Positions 1 through 9,329 are shown, counted from the first letter of the stretch. The stretch is 64,000 bases of DNA from UBA6107 sp964459385 (GCA_964459385.1 CAYWLG010000006.1:147261-211260), one strand, 5' to 3'. Numbers and translations: made by a program. Notes: a model not told the origin generated them from the letters alone.

Positions 1-62
1 CGAACTTCCGCCCCGTGGATATCAGCCCGCTGATCCCGACAACGACATCCAACACCCAATAA
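1..62 (+). CDS. mreC: MreC C-terminus (partial gene)
   Basis: Only the last 19 codons and the TAA stop (60-62) are inside the window, so the protein cannot be identified from its own sequence. The open frame starts at base 3 and ends in a Pro/Thr-rich tail. MreD begins two bases after the stop. In bacterial shape operons the gene directly before mreD is almost always mreC, the periplasmic scaffold linking MreB to peptidoglycan synthases. The assignment is therefore inference from gene order, with the Pro/Thr tail compatible. Confidence 0.6.
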   Translation, partial: NFRPVDISPLIPTTTSNTQ

Positions 63-63
63 A

Positions 64-564
64 ATGGCAGAATTACTGTATTACCCGATCTTAATCCTCT
101 TGTTGATTCTCCAGACGGCGATCTTACGGCATATTCCTTTCCTGGGCGGGTCGGCAGATTTAATGCTGCTTTGGCTGGTTCCGTGGGGCTTGCACCCGCA
201 CGGAAAATTTATTTGGGTGGGGGCAGTATTCGCCGCACTGCTGTATGGTTTTGTGTCAGCCACCCAATGGTATGTGCCTTTACTAAGCTATCTCTTTGTG
301 GCGCTGAGCAGCCGCTTTTTGAGCAAGCGATTTTGGCAAAACCCCCTCATCGCTTTGTTCTTTATCACCTTTTTCGCGAGTATCTTTGAAGGTTTACTTT
401 CTTTTGCTTCATTGTATATCAGCGGTTCAGCAATCGAATGGGGAACTGCTTTGCGAAGTGTCATCATCCCTTCAGTGTTTCTGAACATGTTGTTCACGCT
501 GCCGATGTACGCGCTCTTTAACGACATGGCATCGTGGGTTTACCCTTTTGAGGAAAGAGCATGA
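64..564 (+). CDS. mreD: Rod-shape-determining membrane protein MreD
   Basis: This 166-residue, very hydrophobic protein has about five predicted membrane segments spread over its whole length, which fits MreD in size and topology. MreD is an inner-membrane partner of MreC in the elongasome that organises lateral cell-wall synthesis. The ATG lies directly behind the putative mreC stop, and the gene overlaps the next one by the ATGA-type junction at 561-564, implying translational coupling to the penicillin-binding protein. MreD has no catalytic motif, so the call rests on hydrophobicity, length and position between mreC and mrdA. Confidence 0.85.
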   Translation: MAELLYYPILILLLILQTAILRHIPFLGGSADLMLLWLVPWGLHPHGKFIWVGAVFAALLYGFVSATQWYVPLLSYLFVALSSRFLSKRFWQNPLIALFFITFFASIFEGLLSFASLYISGSAIEWGTALRSVIIPSVFLNMLFTLPMYALFNDMASWVYPFEERA

Positions 565-2666
565 AAATGGAACAGAGTTCGCCACTCGATTCAAAAAAAT
601 GGCGATATGCAGTGTTTTACATCATCATGGGGTTGGTGTTTGGTTTTTATGGCATCAAGTTGTTCATCACCCAGATCGTAGAAGGAAAAGATTTCCTGGC
701 GGTCGCCGATGAAAACCGCACCAAGCAGATCAGCGTGCAAACCCAGCGCGGCATGATCACGGACCGAAATGGCTATATTTTGGCTCAGAATGGCCCTTCC
801 TATGATGTGGCCATTGTGCCGGCTTATTTACCTACGGATGCCGGGACGGTGGAAGAGATCTATCGTGAGCTTTCCAATCTGATCGGCGTGCCGGTATCCA
901 ATGGGGAATTGACGGATGAGTCGGCCAAACTGTTTACCCCCTGTCAGACCGATTTTGGCATCAAAGAGATCGTCACCATCGGTGATACCAACTCGCCCTA
1001 CAAGCCGGTAAAGCTCAAATGTTTTATCGATGAATCTGTGGCTATGGTGATCAGTGAAAAAGGCAGCACCTGGCCGGGCGTAGAGATCGAAGTCTCGCCG
1101 ATCCGCAATTATCCGACCGGGTCGTTGACCGCCGATGTGGTCGGTTTTCTAGGCCCGATCACGGCTGAAAACCAGGCTAAATATGTTAACAGTGGTTTTG
1201 TAGCCGGTACCGACAAAGTGGGCTTTGCCGGTGTGGAGCTTTCGCTGGATGATTTTTTGATAGGCAAGAATGGCTCAAAGGTCGTTGAGGTCGATAACGC
1301 CGGCAAAGAGATCCGCAATTTGGAAACGCCCATTGATCCCGCGGCGGGGGATAACATTGTGTTGACCATTGACACCCGTCTGCAGAATGCCGCTCAGAGT
1401 GCACTGGTCTATGAGATGAACTGGTGGAATACTTTTTTGGGCAAGATCAGATCACAAAACGGGGTGGTCATCGCCATGAACCCCAAGACCGGAGAGATCT
1501 TGGCGCTGGTTTCGTATCCGACCTATCAGAACGACCTGATGACGCGCGAGATCCCAGCCTATTACTTTAACCAGCTAAACAAAGATCCGCTTAAGCCATT
1601 GTTTAACCACGCTATTTCTGCCGAGCATCCGCCAGGTTCGGTCTACAAGCTGGCCGCAGCTATTGGTGCACTGAACGAGCACGTAGTTACACCTGAGCAG
1701 GTGCTCGCATGCCCGGGTTCGATCACGGTGGTAAATACTTATTCTGCGAACGACCCGGGTAAAGTGACCGAGTATGCCAGCTACGACCGTAACGGTCATG
1801 GCACTTGCGATTTCATTAAAGGTGTGAAACTTTCTGACGATGTGTATTTTTACAAGATCGGCGGTGGTTATGAGGATGAGGTGCCCAATGGCGGTTTGAA
1901 CGCCTGGCGCTTGGCCGAATACTCACGCGCTTTGGGCTATGGTACGATCTCGGGCATCGAACTGCCGGGAGAGGCCAGCGGTCTGGTGCCAGACCCAAAG
2001 TGGAAGCGTATTAATCAGACCGAAAACTGGTCTACGGGCGACACCTACATCGATACCATCGGCCAGGGCTACGTGTTAGCCACGCCGTTGCAGGTGTTGG
2101 AATCAATGGCTACTGTTGCGAACGACGGCAAGCACATGAAGCCCACACTTGTCAAGGAAATCCTCGATCAGGATGGCAACGTGGTCAAGGCTTTTGAACC
2201 GACCCTTTTGTGGGACATTACCAAAGACCCGGTCATCAATGTTTTGGATGAAAACGGCAAACCGGTGATGACCACGGACGAGAACGGCAACGAAATTCCG
2301 CAGACCAAGGTGGTGGAGCCGTGGGTGGTGCAAAAGCTTCAAGAAGGGCTGCGTGAGGTGGTTGCCAGTGGCACAGCGCAGGATGCTATGGATGGTCTGG
2401 ATATTCCTTCTGCAGGCAAAACGGGCACGGCTGAATATTGTGACAATGTGGCGCAGGCACAGGGGCTGTGCATCCGCGAAAGCTGGCCGACCCACAGTTG
2501 GTATGTGGGCTATGCCCCCTACGATGACCCTGAAATTGCCGTGGTGGCGTTTGTCTACAATGGTGGCGAGGGTGCCAGTGTGGCTGCCCCGATCGTACGC
2601 GAAGTGTTGAAAGCCTATTTTGAGTTGAAAGCTGCTGATGAAGCAGCCGGGAATTCAAACTGGTAA
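561..2666 (+). CDS. mrdA: Penicillin-binding protein 2 (peptidoglycan transpeptidase, elongasome)
   Basis: This 701-residue class B penicillin-binding protein cross-links peptidoglycan during cell elongation. A single N-terminal membrane anchor (about residues 16-38) is followed by a PBP dimerisation domain and a C-terminal transpeptidase domain. The SxxK motif is SVYK with nucleophile Ser360, the second motif is SDD (SxD is usual in PBP2 rather than SxN), and the KTG box is at Lys620 (AGKTGTAEY). It overlaps mreD and precedes min genes and rodA; RodA is its cognate glycosyltransferase partner. Length is normal for the family. Confidence 0.95.
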   Translation: MKMEQSSPLDSKKWRYAVFYIIMGLVFGFYGIKLFITQIVEGKDFLAVADENRTKQISVQTQRGMITDRNGYILAQNGPSYDVAIVPAYLPTDAGTVEEIYRELSNLIGVPVSNGELTDESAKLFTPCQTDFGIKEIVTIGDTNSPYKPVKLKCFIDESVAMVISEKGSTWPGVEIEVSPIRNYPTGSLTADVVGFLGPITAENQAKYVNSGFVAGTDKVGFAGVELSLDDFLIGKNGSKVVEVDNAGKEIRNLETPIDPAAGDNIVLTIDTRLQNAAQSALVYEMNWWNTFLGKIRSQNGVVIAMNPKTGEILALVSYPTYQNDLMTREIPAYYFNQLNKDPLKPLFNHAISAEHPPGSVYKLAAAIGALNEHVVTPEQVLACPGSITVVNTYSANDPGKVTEYASYDRNGHGTCDFIKGVKLSDDVYFYKIGGGYEDEVPNGGLNAWRLAEYSRALGYGTISGIELPGEASGLVPDPKWKRINQTENWSTGDTYIDTIGQGYVLATPLQVLESMATVANDGKHMKPTLVKEILDQDGNVVKAFEPTLLWDITKDPVINVLDENGKPVMTTDENGNEIPQTKVVEPWVVQKLQEGLREVVASGTAQDAMDGLDIPSAGKTGTAEYCDNVAQAQGLCIRESWPTHSWYVGYAPYDDPEIAVVAFVYNGGEGASVAAPIVREVLKAYFELKAADEAAGNSNW

Positions 2667-2686
2667 AATCAATTTAAAGGTAGAAG

Positions 2687-3364
2687 GTGGAAGAATCAAA
2701 GTTGCTCATCAAAGGCATCCGCGACGGTTTGTTGATCACCGTGCATGAAAAGCGCTGGAAAGAAGCGCAGGAGCTGGTGTTTAATACGATTGCCGAGAAA
2801 GAATCTTTCTTCACCGGCGCAAAGGTTGCACTGGATGTCGGCGAAATCGTCATCAAAGCGGCCGAGATGGGCAGGTTCCGCAATAAACTGGCCGATAAGG
2901 GGCTATCGCTGTGGGCAGTGCTGAGCACAGCCGACACGACCATCAACACCGCGCAGGTCATGGGCTTGGCCACCTCTCTGGGCATCCGCTCGGCCGGCGC
3001 AAAAGAGCAAAAAGACCCTACTGTGTTTGAGGGGGATCAGGCTGTCTGGGTCGAGCGTACCATGCGCGCAGGCTTTCGCGTTGAAACGAAATGTCACGTG
3101 GTGGTATTTGGCGATGTCAACCCTGGGGCAGAGATCATCTCAGGTGGCAATATTCTGGTGTGGGGGCGCCTGAACGGGGCCGTGCACGCCGGCGCGGATG
3201 GAAACCGGGCGGCGCGTGTGATGGCCCTCGACCTGAAGCCCACCCAAATGAAGATTGACGATGTGGTGGCAGTACCGATTCTTAAAAAAACAAAAAACCA
3301 GCCAGAAATGGCACTTTTGCAGGGGAATGAAATTATCATTGAACCCTGGGGTAAACGAAATTAA
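2687..3364 (+). CDS. minC: Septum site-determining protein MinC
   Basis: This 225-residue FtsZ-polymerisation inhibitor sets division-site placement together with MinD. The first ~100 residues match the MinC N-terminal FtsZ-binding domain. The C-terminal half contains the Gly-rich beta-helix stretch (VVVFGDVNPGAEIISGGNIL, then VWGRLNGAVHAG) that is diagnostic of MinC and binds MinD. Translation starts at GTG 2687, about 20 bases after mrdA. The gene sits directly before minD and minE, completing a full Min system inside a shape operon. Confidence 0.95.
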   Translation: MEESKLLIKGIRDGLLITVHEKRWKEAQELVFNTIAEKESFFTGAKVALDVGEIVIKAAEMGRFRNKLADKGLSLWAVLSTADTTINTAQVMGLATSLGIRSAGAKEQKDPTVFEGDQAVWVERTMRAGFRVETKCHVVVFGDVNPGAEIISGGNILVWGRLNGAVHAGADGNRAARVMALDLKPTQMKIDDVVAVPILKKTKNQPEMALLQGNEIIIEPWGKRN

Positions 3365-3379
3365 TCATTGAGGAGACTT

Positions 3380-4171
3380 ATGGGCGCAAACGTTATCACG
3401 ATCACATCTGGTAAGGGTGGAGTTGGCAAAACCACTACGACCGCAAATCTGGCCGTTGCATTGGCCAGCATGGGCGATAAGGTGGTCTGCATTGATGGCG
3501 ACATCGGTTTACGCAACCTGGATGTTGTGTTGGGACTGGAAAACCGCATCGTTTATGATCTGGTAGACGTGATCGAAGGACGCTGCCGTCTGCGCCAGGC
3601 CATGATTCGCGACAAGCGGCTGGAAGAGCTCTATCTGATCCCGGCAGCACAAACGCGCGATAAATCGGCCGTTTCTCCCAGTGATATGGTGAAGTTGTGC
3701 GATGAGCTTCGCTCTGAAGTGGATTGGGTTCTGATCGATTCCCCGGCCGGCATTGAACGTGGTTTTCGTAATACCATTGCCCCGGCCGATTCAGTTTTGG
3801 TGGTGACCAACCCCGAAGTTTCGGCGGTGCGCGATGCAGACCGTATCATTGGTTTGGTAGAAGCCGAAGAAAAGGGCCCGGCAAAATTGATCTTGAACCG
3901 GGTAAACCCCGGCCTGACCAAACGGGGCGATATGCTCACCCCCGATGATGTGGTGGAATTGCTGGCCATTCAATTGATCGGTATCATCCCGGATGATGAC
4001 AATGTGATCGTTTCGACCAATCGTGGCCAGCCGGTTGCCTTCGAGCCTAAATCCAAATCGGGTCAGGCTTTCAAGAACATTGCTTCTCGTTTGAAGGGGA
4101 ATGAGGTGCCGTTCCTGGATATCGATGCAAAGGATGACCTGTTCTCGCGTCTGTTCAAGCAGAATGGTTAA
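3380..4171 (+). CDS. minD: Septum site-determining ATPase MinD
   Basis: This ParA/MinD-family ATPase (263 residues) recruits MinC to the membrane and oscillates under MinE control. The deviant Walker A motif GKGGVGKTTT lies near residue 11, and the C-terminus DLFSRLFKQNG is an amphipathic membrane-targeting helix of the MinD type. I chose ATG 3380 because the GAGGAG ribosome binding site at 3370-3375 lies inside the longer frame that begins at TTG 3368. It is followed after 11 bases by minE. Confidence 0.96.
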   Translation: MGANVITITSGKGGVGKTTTTANLAVALASMGDKVVCIDGDIGLRNLDVVLGLENRIVYDLVDVIEGRCRLRQAMIRDKRLEELYLIPAAQTRDKSAVSPSDMVKLCDELRSEVDWVLIDSPAGIERGFRNTIAPADSVLVVTNPEVSAVRDADRIIGLVEAEEKGPAKLILNRVNPGLTKRGDMLTPDDVVELLAIQLIGIIPDDDNVIVSTNRGQPVAFEPKSKSGQAFKNIASRLKGNEVPFLDIDAKDDLFSRLFKQNG

Positions 4172-4182
4172 GGGAGGAGCGT

Positions 4183-4452
4183 ATGAGTGACTGGATGAAA
4201 CAGATTTCTGGCAATAAACGACAAAGTGCTCAAGATGCGAAAGAGCGTCTCAAACTCGTTTTGATCCATGATCGTACTGAGTTGACCCCCGATGAGATGG
4301 AAACCATGAAGAACGAGCTTTTGGAGGTCATTGCGCGGCACGTCAGTTTTGATGCCAAGACGGTAAAGATCACCCTTAATTATGAAGGCCGAGAGCAGCG
4401 CTTGACAGCCGACATTCCGTTGAAGGCAAGTCAACGGCGAGGAATTGGATAA
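4183..4452 (+). CDS. minE: Cell division topological specificity factor MinE
   Basis: This 89-residue protein stimulates MinD ATPase and restricts MinCD inhibition to the cell poles. The segment around residues 15-45 (AKERLKLVLIHDRTELTP, followed by a helix) matches the MinD-binding and membrane-switch region of MinE, and the C-terminal half matches the dimerisation domain. A strong GGGAGG site precedes the ATG. It lies between minD and rodA with only two bases to rodA, so one transcript carries all of them. Confidence 0.94.
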   Translation: MSDWMKQISGNKRQSAQDAKERLKLVLIHDRTELTPDEMETMKNELLEVIARHVSFDAKTVKITLNYEGREQRLTADIPLKASQRRGIG

Positions 4453-4454
4453 GA

Positions 4455-5546
4455 ATGTTTAAACGCAGTTTCTGGCGAAATTTCGACCTGTGGCTTTTAG
4501 GCGCGGTTCTCTTCCTCAGTATCTTTGGGGTGATCATGATCCGCTCTGCCGTGGCCGGGAACGAAAACCTCGCCGGATATGCTCAACGACAGGCCTACTT
4601 CTTGCTGGCCGGGCTGGCAATCTTAATTATTGCGGCCTTCATTGATTATCGTTTCTGGAAAAGCCTATCGAAGTTGATGTACATCTTCATCGATGCTTTC
4701 TTGCTGGCAATTTTGATTCTGGGGCAGGTAAGCTTTGGTGCACAGCGCTGGCTGGATGTGGGCTTCGCCATTGTGCAGCCGGCAGAGATTGCCAAGATCG
4801 TGGTGATCTTAGTGCTGGCCGATTATTTTGACCGCACCGCCAACAGCACCAAAAACCTGAAATGGGTCTTTACCAGCCTGGCTATCGTGGTGGGGGTGGT
4901 GGCCTGGATCATATTGCAGCCGAACCTGAGCACTTCAATTTTGATCATGGTATTGTGGTTCTCTATGATCTGGATCAGTGGCCTGCCTATCAAATATATT
5001 TTTATGTTTGGTGCCAGCGCTATCGTGCTCTTTATTGCAGCTTTTCCGTTGCTGGAGCCCTATCAGCAGCAGCGCATCATGAACTTCATCGCGCCTGACC
5101 CCAATGCAACCCACGGTAACGCTTATAACGTGCAGCAGGCCCTGGTCTCCATCGGTTCTGGCGGCCTGTTTGGGCAGGGATATGGGCATGGCACCCAGGT
5201 GCAGTTACGCTTTTTGCAGGTACGCCAAACAGACTACATTTTTTCGTCCATGGCCAATGAATTTGGTTTCGTTGGCACGAGTATTGTGGTAGGATTGTTA
5301 ATCTTTGTGGTCATTCGCTGTATCCGCGCAGCCAAACTGGCCCGTGATGTTTACGGCTCCATGATCGCTTATGGCTTTGCGACCCTGATCTTTTTTCAAA
5401 CCATCGTCAATATTGGCGTGAACCTGAATGTGATCCCGGTCACCGGTTTGACCTTGCCTTTCATCAGTTATGGCGGCAGTTCACTTGTTTCGCTATTGAT
5501 CGGCATTGGGCTGATCGAAAGTGTGGTATCACGCCGTAGCGTGTAA
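4455..5546 (+). CDS. rodA: Peptidoglycan glycosyltransferase RodA (SEDS family)
   Basis: This 363-residue SEDS-family polytopic membrane protein has about ten transmembrane segments. It polymerises lipid II as the partner of PBP2 in the elongasome. The C-terminal signature NVIPVTGLTLPFISYGGSS is conserved in RodA/FtsW. FtsW would be the alternative, but a PBP2 gene (not PBP3/ftsI) lies in the same operon together with mreCD, which favours RodA. Two bases separate it from minE. Confidence 0.92.
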   Translation: MFKRSFWRNFDLWLLGAVLFLSIFGVIMIRSAVAGNENLAGYAQRQAYFLLAGLAILIIAAFIDYRFWKSLSKLMYIFIDAFLLAILILGQVSFGAQRWLDVGFAIVQPAEIAKIVVILVLADYFDRTANSTKNLKWVFTSLAIVVGVVAWIILQPNLSTSILIMVLWFSMIWISGLPIKYIFMFGASAIVLFIAAFPLLEPYQQQRIMNFIAPDPNATHGNAYNVQQALVSIGSGGLFGQGYGHGTQVQLRFLQVRQTDYIFSSMANEFGFVGTSIVVGLLIFVVIRCIRAAKLARDVYGSMIAYGFATLIFFQTIVNIGVNLNVIPVTGLTLPFISYGGSSLVSLLIGIGLIESVVSRRSV

Positions 5547-5574
5547 AAAATCTTTTTGAGGACTTTTTCTATCT

Positions 5575-7056
5575 ATGAGTAATCAACCGGCTAGAGTACG
5601 CTTTGCACCTTCTCCTACGGGGCACATGCATCTGGGCAGCGCCCGTACGGCTCTTTATGATTATTTGTTGGCCCGGCAGACCGGCGGTCAGTTTGTGTTG
5701 CGCATTGAAGACACTGACACCAAACGCTATGTACCCGGCGCTGAAGAAGAGTTGATGGAAGGTCTGCGCTGGCTGGGCATGGAATGGGATGAAGGTCCCG
5801 ATAAAGGCGGCCCTTACGGCCCCTATCGTCAGAGCGAACGCAAAGAGATTTATCAAAAGTATGCGCAGCAGTTGGTAGAGGATGGGCACGCCTTCTGCTG
5901 CTTCTGCACCTCTGAGCATCTGGCACGCGTGCGTGAAGAACAACAAAAACGCAAGGAACCTCCACATTATGACGGTACCTGCCGCAATCTTTCGCCCGAA
6001 GAGGTGAAAGCGCGCATTGCCAATGGCGAGAAGTATGTGATCCGTTTCAAAATGCCCAAAGAAGGCAGCACCACGGTGCATGATCACCTGCGCGGCGATA
6101 TTACCATTGAAAACCGCAACCTGGATGATTATATTCTGGTGAAGTCAGACGGTTGGGCACTTTATCACCTGGCGGCGATGGTGGATGACCATTTAATGAA
6201 GATCAGCCACGTGATCCGCGGCTCAGAATGGCTGCCCACCTTCCCGCTGCATCATTTGCTTTATCAGGCATTCGGATGGGAAGAGCCGGTGTTCATTCAC
6301 CTTTCCATTTTCCTCAAGCCGAGCGGCAAGGGCAAGATGAGCAAACGCGAATCAGCAGACCTGATCAAGGATGGCTATTCGATCTTTGTGCGTGAACTGG
6401 GTGAGTTAGGCTATTTACCTGAGGCCGTGATCAATTGGACCTCTCTGATGGGCTGGAGCTACGACGATCACACCGAGTTTTTTACCCTGCCTGACCTGGT
6501 AGAGAAATTTAGTATTGATCACTTGAACCCGTCACCGGCGGCGATCAACTTTACCAAGTTTGATTACTTTAACGGGCTACACATTCGTGCGCTTTCTGAT
6601 GAAGACCTTGCGGGACGCATACAGCCCTTCTTTACGGCCAAAGGTTATGAGACCGACGCAGAAACTTTGCTGAAGGTCGCGCCGCTGTTGAAGGAGCGTC
6701 TGTCAACACTGGATGATGCCCCTGAGATGGCCGGCTTCTTCTTCCGTGCTGAGGTGGAACCCAACCCGGGGGAATTGATCGGCAAAAACATGACCGCTGC
6801 AGAGAGCGCCGCAGCAGCCCAAAAAGTGCTCGAATTAATGCAGGCGATGCCGGATATGAACGTAAATACGGTTGAACCTCCCGTGCGAGAACTGGTGGAG
6901 GGGATGGGTTACACCGTGGGTCAGGTTTTTGGCATTCTGCGAGTGGCGGTGACCGGTCAGCGAGTGAGTCCACCGTTATTCGAGAGTATCGAGATCATTG
7001 GGCGAGACAAGGTATTGCAAAGAATCAAAAAAGCCATTGAGCTTTTACAAGCATAA
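5575..7056 (+). CDS. gltX: Glutamate--tRNA ligase
   Basis: This 493-residue class I aminoacyl-tRNA synthetase charges tRNA-Glu. The N-terminal FAPSPTGHMHLGSARTALYD stretch carries the HIGH-type motif, and the KMSKR loop is intact (GKGKMSKRES). A cysteine-containing segment after residue 100 (CCFCTSEHL) lies where GluRS carries its zinc-binding or zinc-like insertion. The C-terminal anticodon-binding domain is full length. A GAGG site precedes ATG 5575. It is the last gene of the operon and is followed by a strong terminator. Whether it also misacylates tRNA-Gln cannot be told from sequence alone. Confidence 0.96.
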   Translation: MSNQPARVRFAPSPTGHMHLGSARTALYDYLLARQTGGQFVLRIEDTDTKRYVPGAEEELMEGLRWLGMEWDEGPDKGGPYGPYRQSERKEIYQKYAQQLVEDGHAFCCFCTSEHLARVREEQQKRKEPPHYDGTCRNLSPEEVKARIANGEKYVIRFKMPKEGSTTVHDHLRGDITIENRNLDDYILVKSDGWALYHLAAMVDDHLMKISHVIRGSEWLPTFPLHHLLYQAFGWEEPVFIHLSIFLKPSGKGKMSKRESADLIKDGYSIFVRELGELGYLPEAVINWTSLMGWSYDDHTEFFTLPDLVEKFSIDHLNPSPAAINFTKFDYFNGLHIRALSDEDLAGRIQPFFTAKGYETDAETLLKVAPLLKERLSTLDDAPEMAGFFFRAEVEPNPGELIGKNMTAAESAAAAQKVLELMQAMPDMNVNTVEPPVRELVEGMGYTVGQVFGILRVAVTGQRVSPPLFESIEIIGRDKVLQRIKKAIELLQA

Positions 7057-7060
7057 ACCC

Positions 7061-7094
7061 CTGAACCCCGGTGAGAAGCTGGGGTTCAGTTTTT
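7061..7094 (+). terminator. Rho-independent terminator after gltX
   Basis: A perfect 9-bp stem CTGAACCCC (7061-7069) pairs with GGGGTTCAG (7081-7089), with an 11-base loop and a run of five T. It closes the shape/division/gltX transcript. Confidence 0.92.
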
Positions 7095-7145
7095 AATCAT
7101 ATTAATGCAAATTGTTGTAAAATAGTCAGAATTTGGAGGTCTCGG

Positions 7146-8903
7146 ATGGAAAACCCAACGTTTCAAGGCATTGATGACAAAGTTATCTTGTGGCTGAAAG
7201 ATCGCATTTGTGATACACCCGAAGAATTGCTTTCGAGTGATCCGTTTCAACGCGTACTGAACCAGTTCATACTTAATTTGCAGCGACGAAACTCTACTTT
7301 GCTGACCCTTTTCCATTCCAATCCGGTAACTGAAGAAGAGAAAACCACCCTGAACGAAACCCTGATCTATCTCACCCGCCTGCCCGCTAATCTGGTCGAG
7401 AAGGTGGTGGAAGGATCAGATAAATATTTCGAGAACAAAGGGCTGTTCAACGCCTTTATTGAAGAGTTGTATAACTATTGGCGGCATTTTCAGCGCCTGA
7501 TCATCAGCGAATCGAGAGGCGAAGAGTTTACTAGCCGGCCTTACCGTACCTTCAATCGCACGATTGAGCACCTTACCACACTGGTGCGAAATACTTATCG
7601 CGATATTCAGGCGAATATCACCGGTGAATTTCCACGTATTTATCGGCAGGTGAGCGCGGGTGCTGAAATTGCCACCATTACCGAAAAGATGCCGGTGGAA
7701 ATGCAGAGCGATCTGCAAAAAGTAGTGGAAAAGATCTCCGTGATCCGCCAGGTGCTGATCTACCCACCGTTGATCTTCAACACCACCTCCAATAAGCGGG
7801 TGGGATTCTTTGAGCGTGTCACCAAAAATCCGTTTGTCAATTTCAAATTTGACCCCAACAATTGGCTGTGCTATCCGGCCAAGATCGGCGATCTGCTGGT
7901 GATGGTCTACTTCACCCTGGAACAGTTCGAGCTAAATTTTGCCCTGTGCAACCTGTTTGAACTGGCCAATGATGCCGACCTGAAAAAGGGGCCTGACGCC
8001 GTGATGTTCTTTGGGGTGCCCCTCGATCAACTGGATGAAGATCATCACCACAAGACCTATTTCTTTGACGATGATGAAAGCGGCGCGCTGGTGGGCATTG
8101 TGCCGGCCGGGGAGGAAATGGGCTATTTTGGCTACGTCAAGAAAATGGCGCTGACACTGCATAACATCCGCATGATGAAACGCGGCCGCATGCCCTACCA
8201 CGGGGCCATGTTCCAGTTGAAGATTCGTAACAAGGGGCTGTATACCTTCTTGATCATGGGTGATACTGGAGCCGGAAAATCGGAATCGTTGGAGGCCATG
8301 CGCAATATGGGTGGTGACGATATTGAAGATATCACCATCATTGCCGATGATATGGGCTCGCTGCAGATCATGGAGGACGGACAAATTCTGGGCTATGGCA
8401 CCGAAACGGGCGCTTTTGTGCGTCTGGATGATCTGCAGCCCGGCTATGCCTTTGGACAGATTGACCGTGCCATCATCATGAACGTCGATCAGGTAAATGC
8501 GCGTGTGGTCTTACCGGTGACGACTTATGAGAAGATCGTCAAAGGCACGAAGATCGATTTTGTGCTCTACGCCAACAATTATGAGCAGGTGGATGAAGCT
8601 CACCCTGTGATTGGCCGTTTCAATTCAAAAGAGGAAGCTTTACCGGTCTTCCGCGACGGCAAAGTGATGAGCAAGGGTACCACCAATACTTCCGGGTTGG
8701 TGGGCACCTTCTTTGCCAATGTGTTTGGCCCGCAGCAATACCCGGAGCTTTACGATCAGTTGGCCGATCAATACTTCGAGCGCATGTTCCAAACCGGCAT
8801 TTTTGTGGGGCAGTTGCGCACCCAATTGGGCGTGAAGGGCATGGAACGTACCGGTCCCGAGTTTGCTGCAAGAGAAATACTCAGGTTTCTGAAGGATATG
8901 TAG
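7146..8903 (+). CDS. P-loop protein resembling PEP carboxykinase / HPr kinase, function unknown
   Basis: The 585-residue protein has no obvious signal or membrane segment. A Walker A motif GDTGAGKSE sits at residues 372-379, late in the chain. It resembles the P-loop of HPr kinase (GESGIGKSE) more than that of ATP-PEP carboxykinase (GLSGTGKTT). Two short acidic stretches follow (IIADDMG; GYGTETGAF), and a C-terminal segment (TTNTSGLVGTFFANVFGP) recalls the PEP carboxykinase C-lobe. The first ~200 residues look like an all-helical extra domain. Start ATG 7146 is preceded by GGAGG; the longer frame overlaps the gltX terminator. It forms a single-gene unit between two terminators. It may be a nucleotide-dependent kinase rather than a true carboxykinase. 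Confidence 0.6.
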   Translation: MENPTFQGIDDKVILWLKDRICDTPEELLSSDPFQRVLNQFILNLQRRNSTLLTLFHSNPVTEEEKTTLNETLIYLTRLPANLVEKVVEGSDKYFENKGLFNAFIEELYNYWRHFQRLIISESRGEEFTSRPYRTFNRTIEHLTTLVRNTYRDIQANITGEFPRIYRQVSAGAEIATITEKMPVEMQSDLQKVVEKISVIRQVLIYPPLIFNTTSNKRVGFFERVTKNPFVNFKFDPNNWLCYPAKIGDLLVMVYFTLEQFELNFALCNLFELANDADLKKGPDAVMFFGVPLDQLDEDHHHKTYFFDDDESGALVGIVPAGEEMGYFGYVKKMALTLHNIRMMKRGRMPYHGAMFQLKIRNKGLYTFLIMGDTGAGKSESLEAMRNMGGDDIEDITIIADDMGSLQIMEDGQILGYGTETGAFVRLDDLQPGYAFGQIDRAIIMNVDQVNARVVLPVTTYEKIVKGTKIDFVLYANNYEQVDEAHPVIGRFNSKEEALPVFRDGKVMSKGTTNTSGLVGTFFANVFGPQQYPELYDQLADQYFERMFQTGIFVGQLRTQLGVKGMERTGPEFAAREILRFLKDM

Positions 8904-8909
8904 TTCTTA

Positions 8910-8941
8910 ATATGGCTGAATTTTTTCAGCCATATTTTTTT
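8910..8941 (+). terminator. Rho-independent terminator
   Basis: An 11-bp stem ATATGGCTGAA (8910-8920) pairs with TTCAGCCATAT (8925-8935), with a TTTT loop and a following T-run. It lies seven bases after the stop of the P-loop gene. Confidence 0.9.
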
Positions 8942-8987
8942 ATAAATGCAGCTAGACATGTATAGTTGATCAATTTTTACAAATCCA

Positions 8988-9016
8988 TTGCCAAATTGAA
9001 CGGTTCGGGCTATAAT
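8988..9016 (+). promoter_or_regulatory. Sigma70-type promoter of tRNA-Pro
   Basis: TTGCCA (8988-8993), a 17-bp spacer and a perfect TATAAT (9011-9016) lie 14 bases before the 5' end of the tRNA. Confidence 0.85.
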
Positions 9017-9029
9017 TTGGCTCGTTGTT

Positions 9030-9106
<77 letters not shown>

Positions 9107-9117
9107 ACAGTACCAAG

Positions 9118-9147
9118 AGACAGGAAACGGGCTACCTGTCTTTTTTA
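9118..9147 (+). terminator. Terminator of tRNA-Pro (array unit 1)
   Basis: Stem AGACAGG / CCTGTCT with a 10-base loop and six T. It lies 14 bases after the mature tRNA end. Confidence 0.88.
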
Positions 9148-9223
9148 TTTAACGATATGGGTGGTTGGAGCTTTCCCATCGAGGGAAAGGCGCAAATCCT
9201 TTCGCCCCGACTACGGTACCAAG

Positions 9224-9253
9224 AGACAGGAAACGGGCTACCTGTCTTTTTTA
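9224..9253 (+). terminator. Duplicated terminator (array unit 2)
   Basis: Stem, loop and T-run are identical to the hairpin of unit 1. Confidence 0.75.
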
Positions 9254-9329
9254 TTTAATTAACATGGGTGGTCGGAGCTTTCTCATCGAGGGACGGTGCA
9301 AACCCTCTCGCCCCGACTACAGCGTCAAG

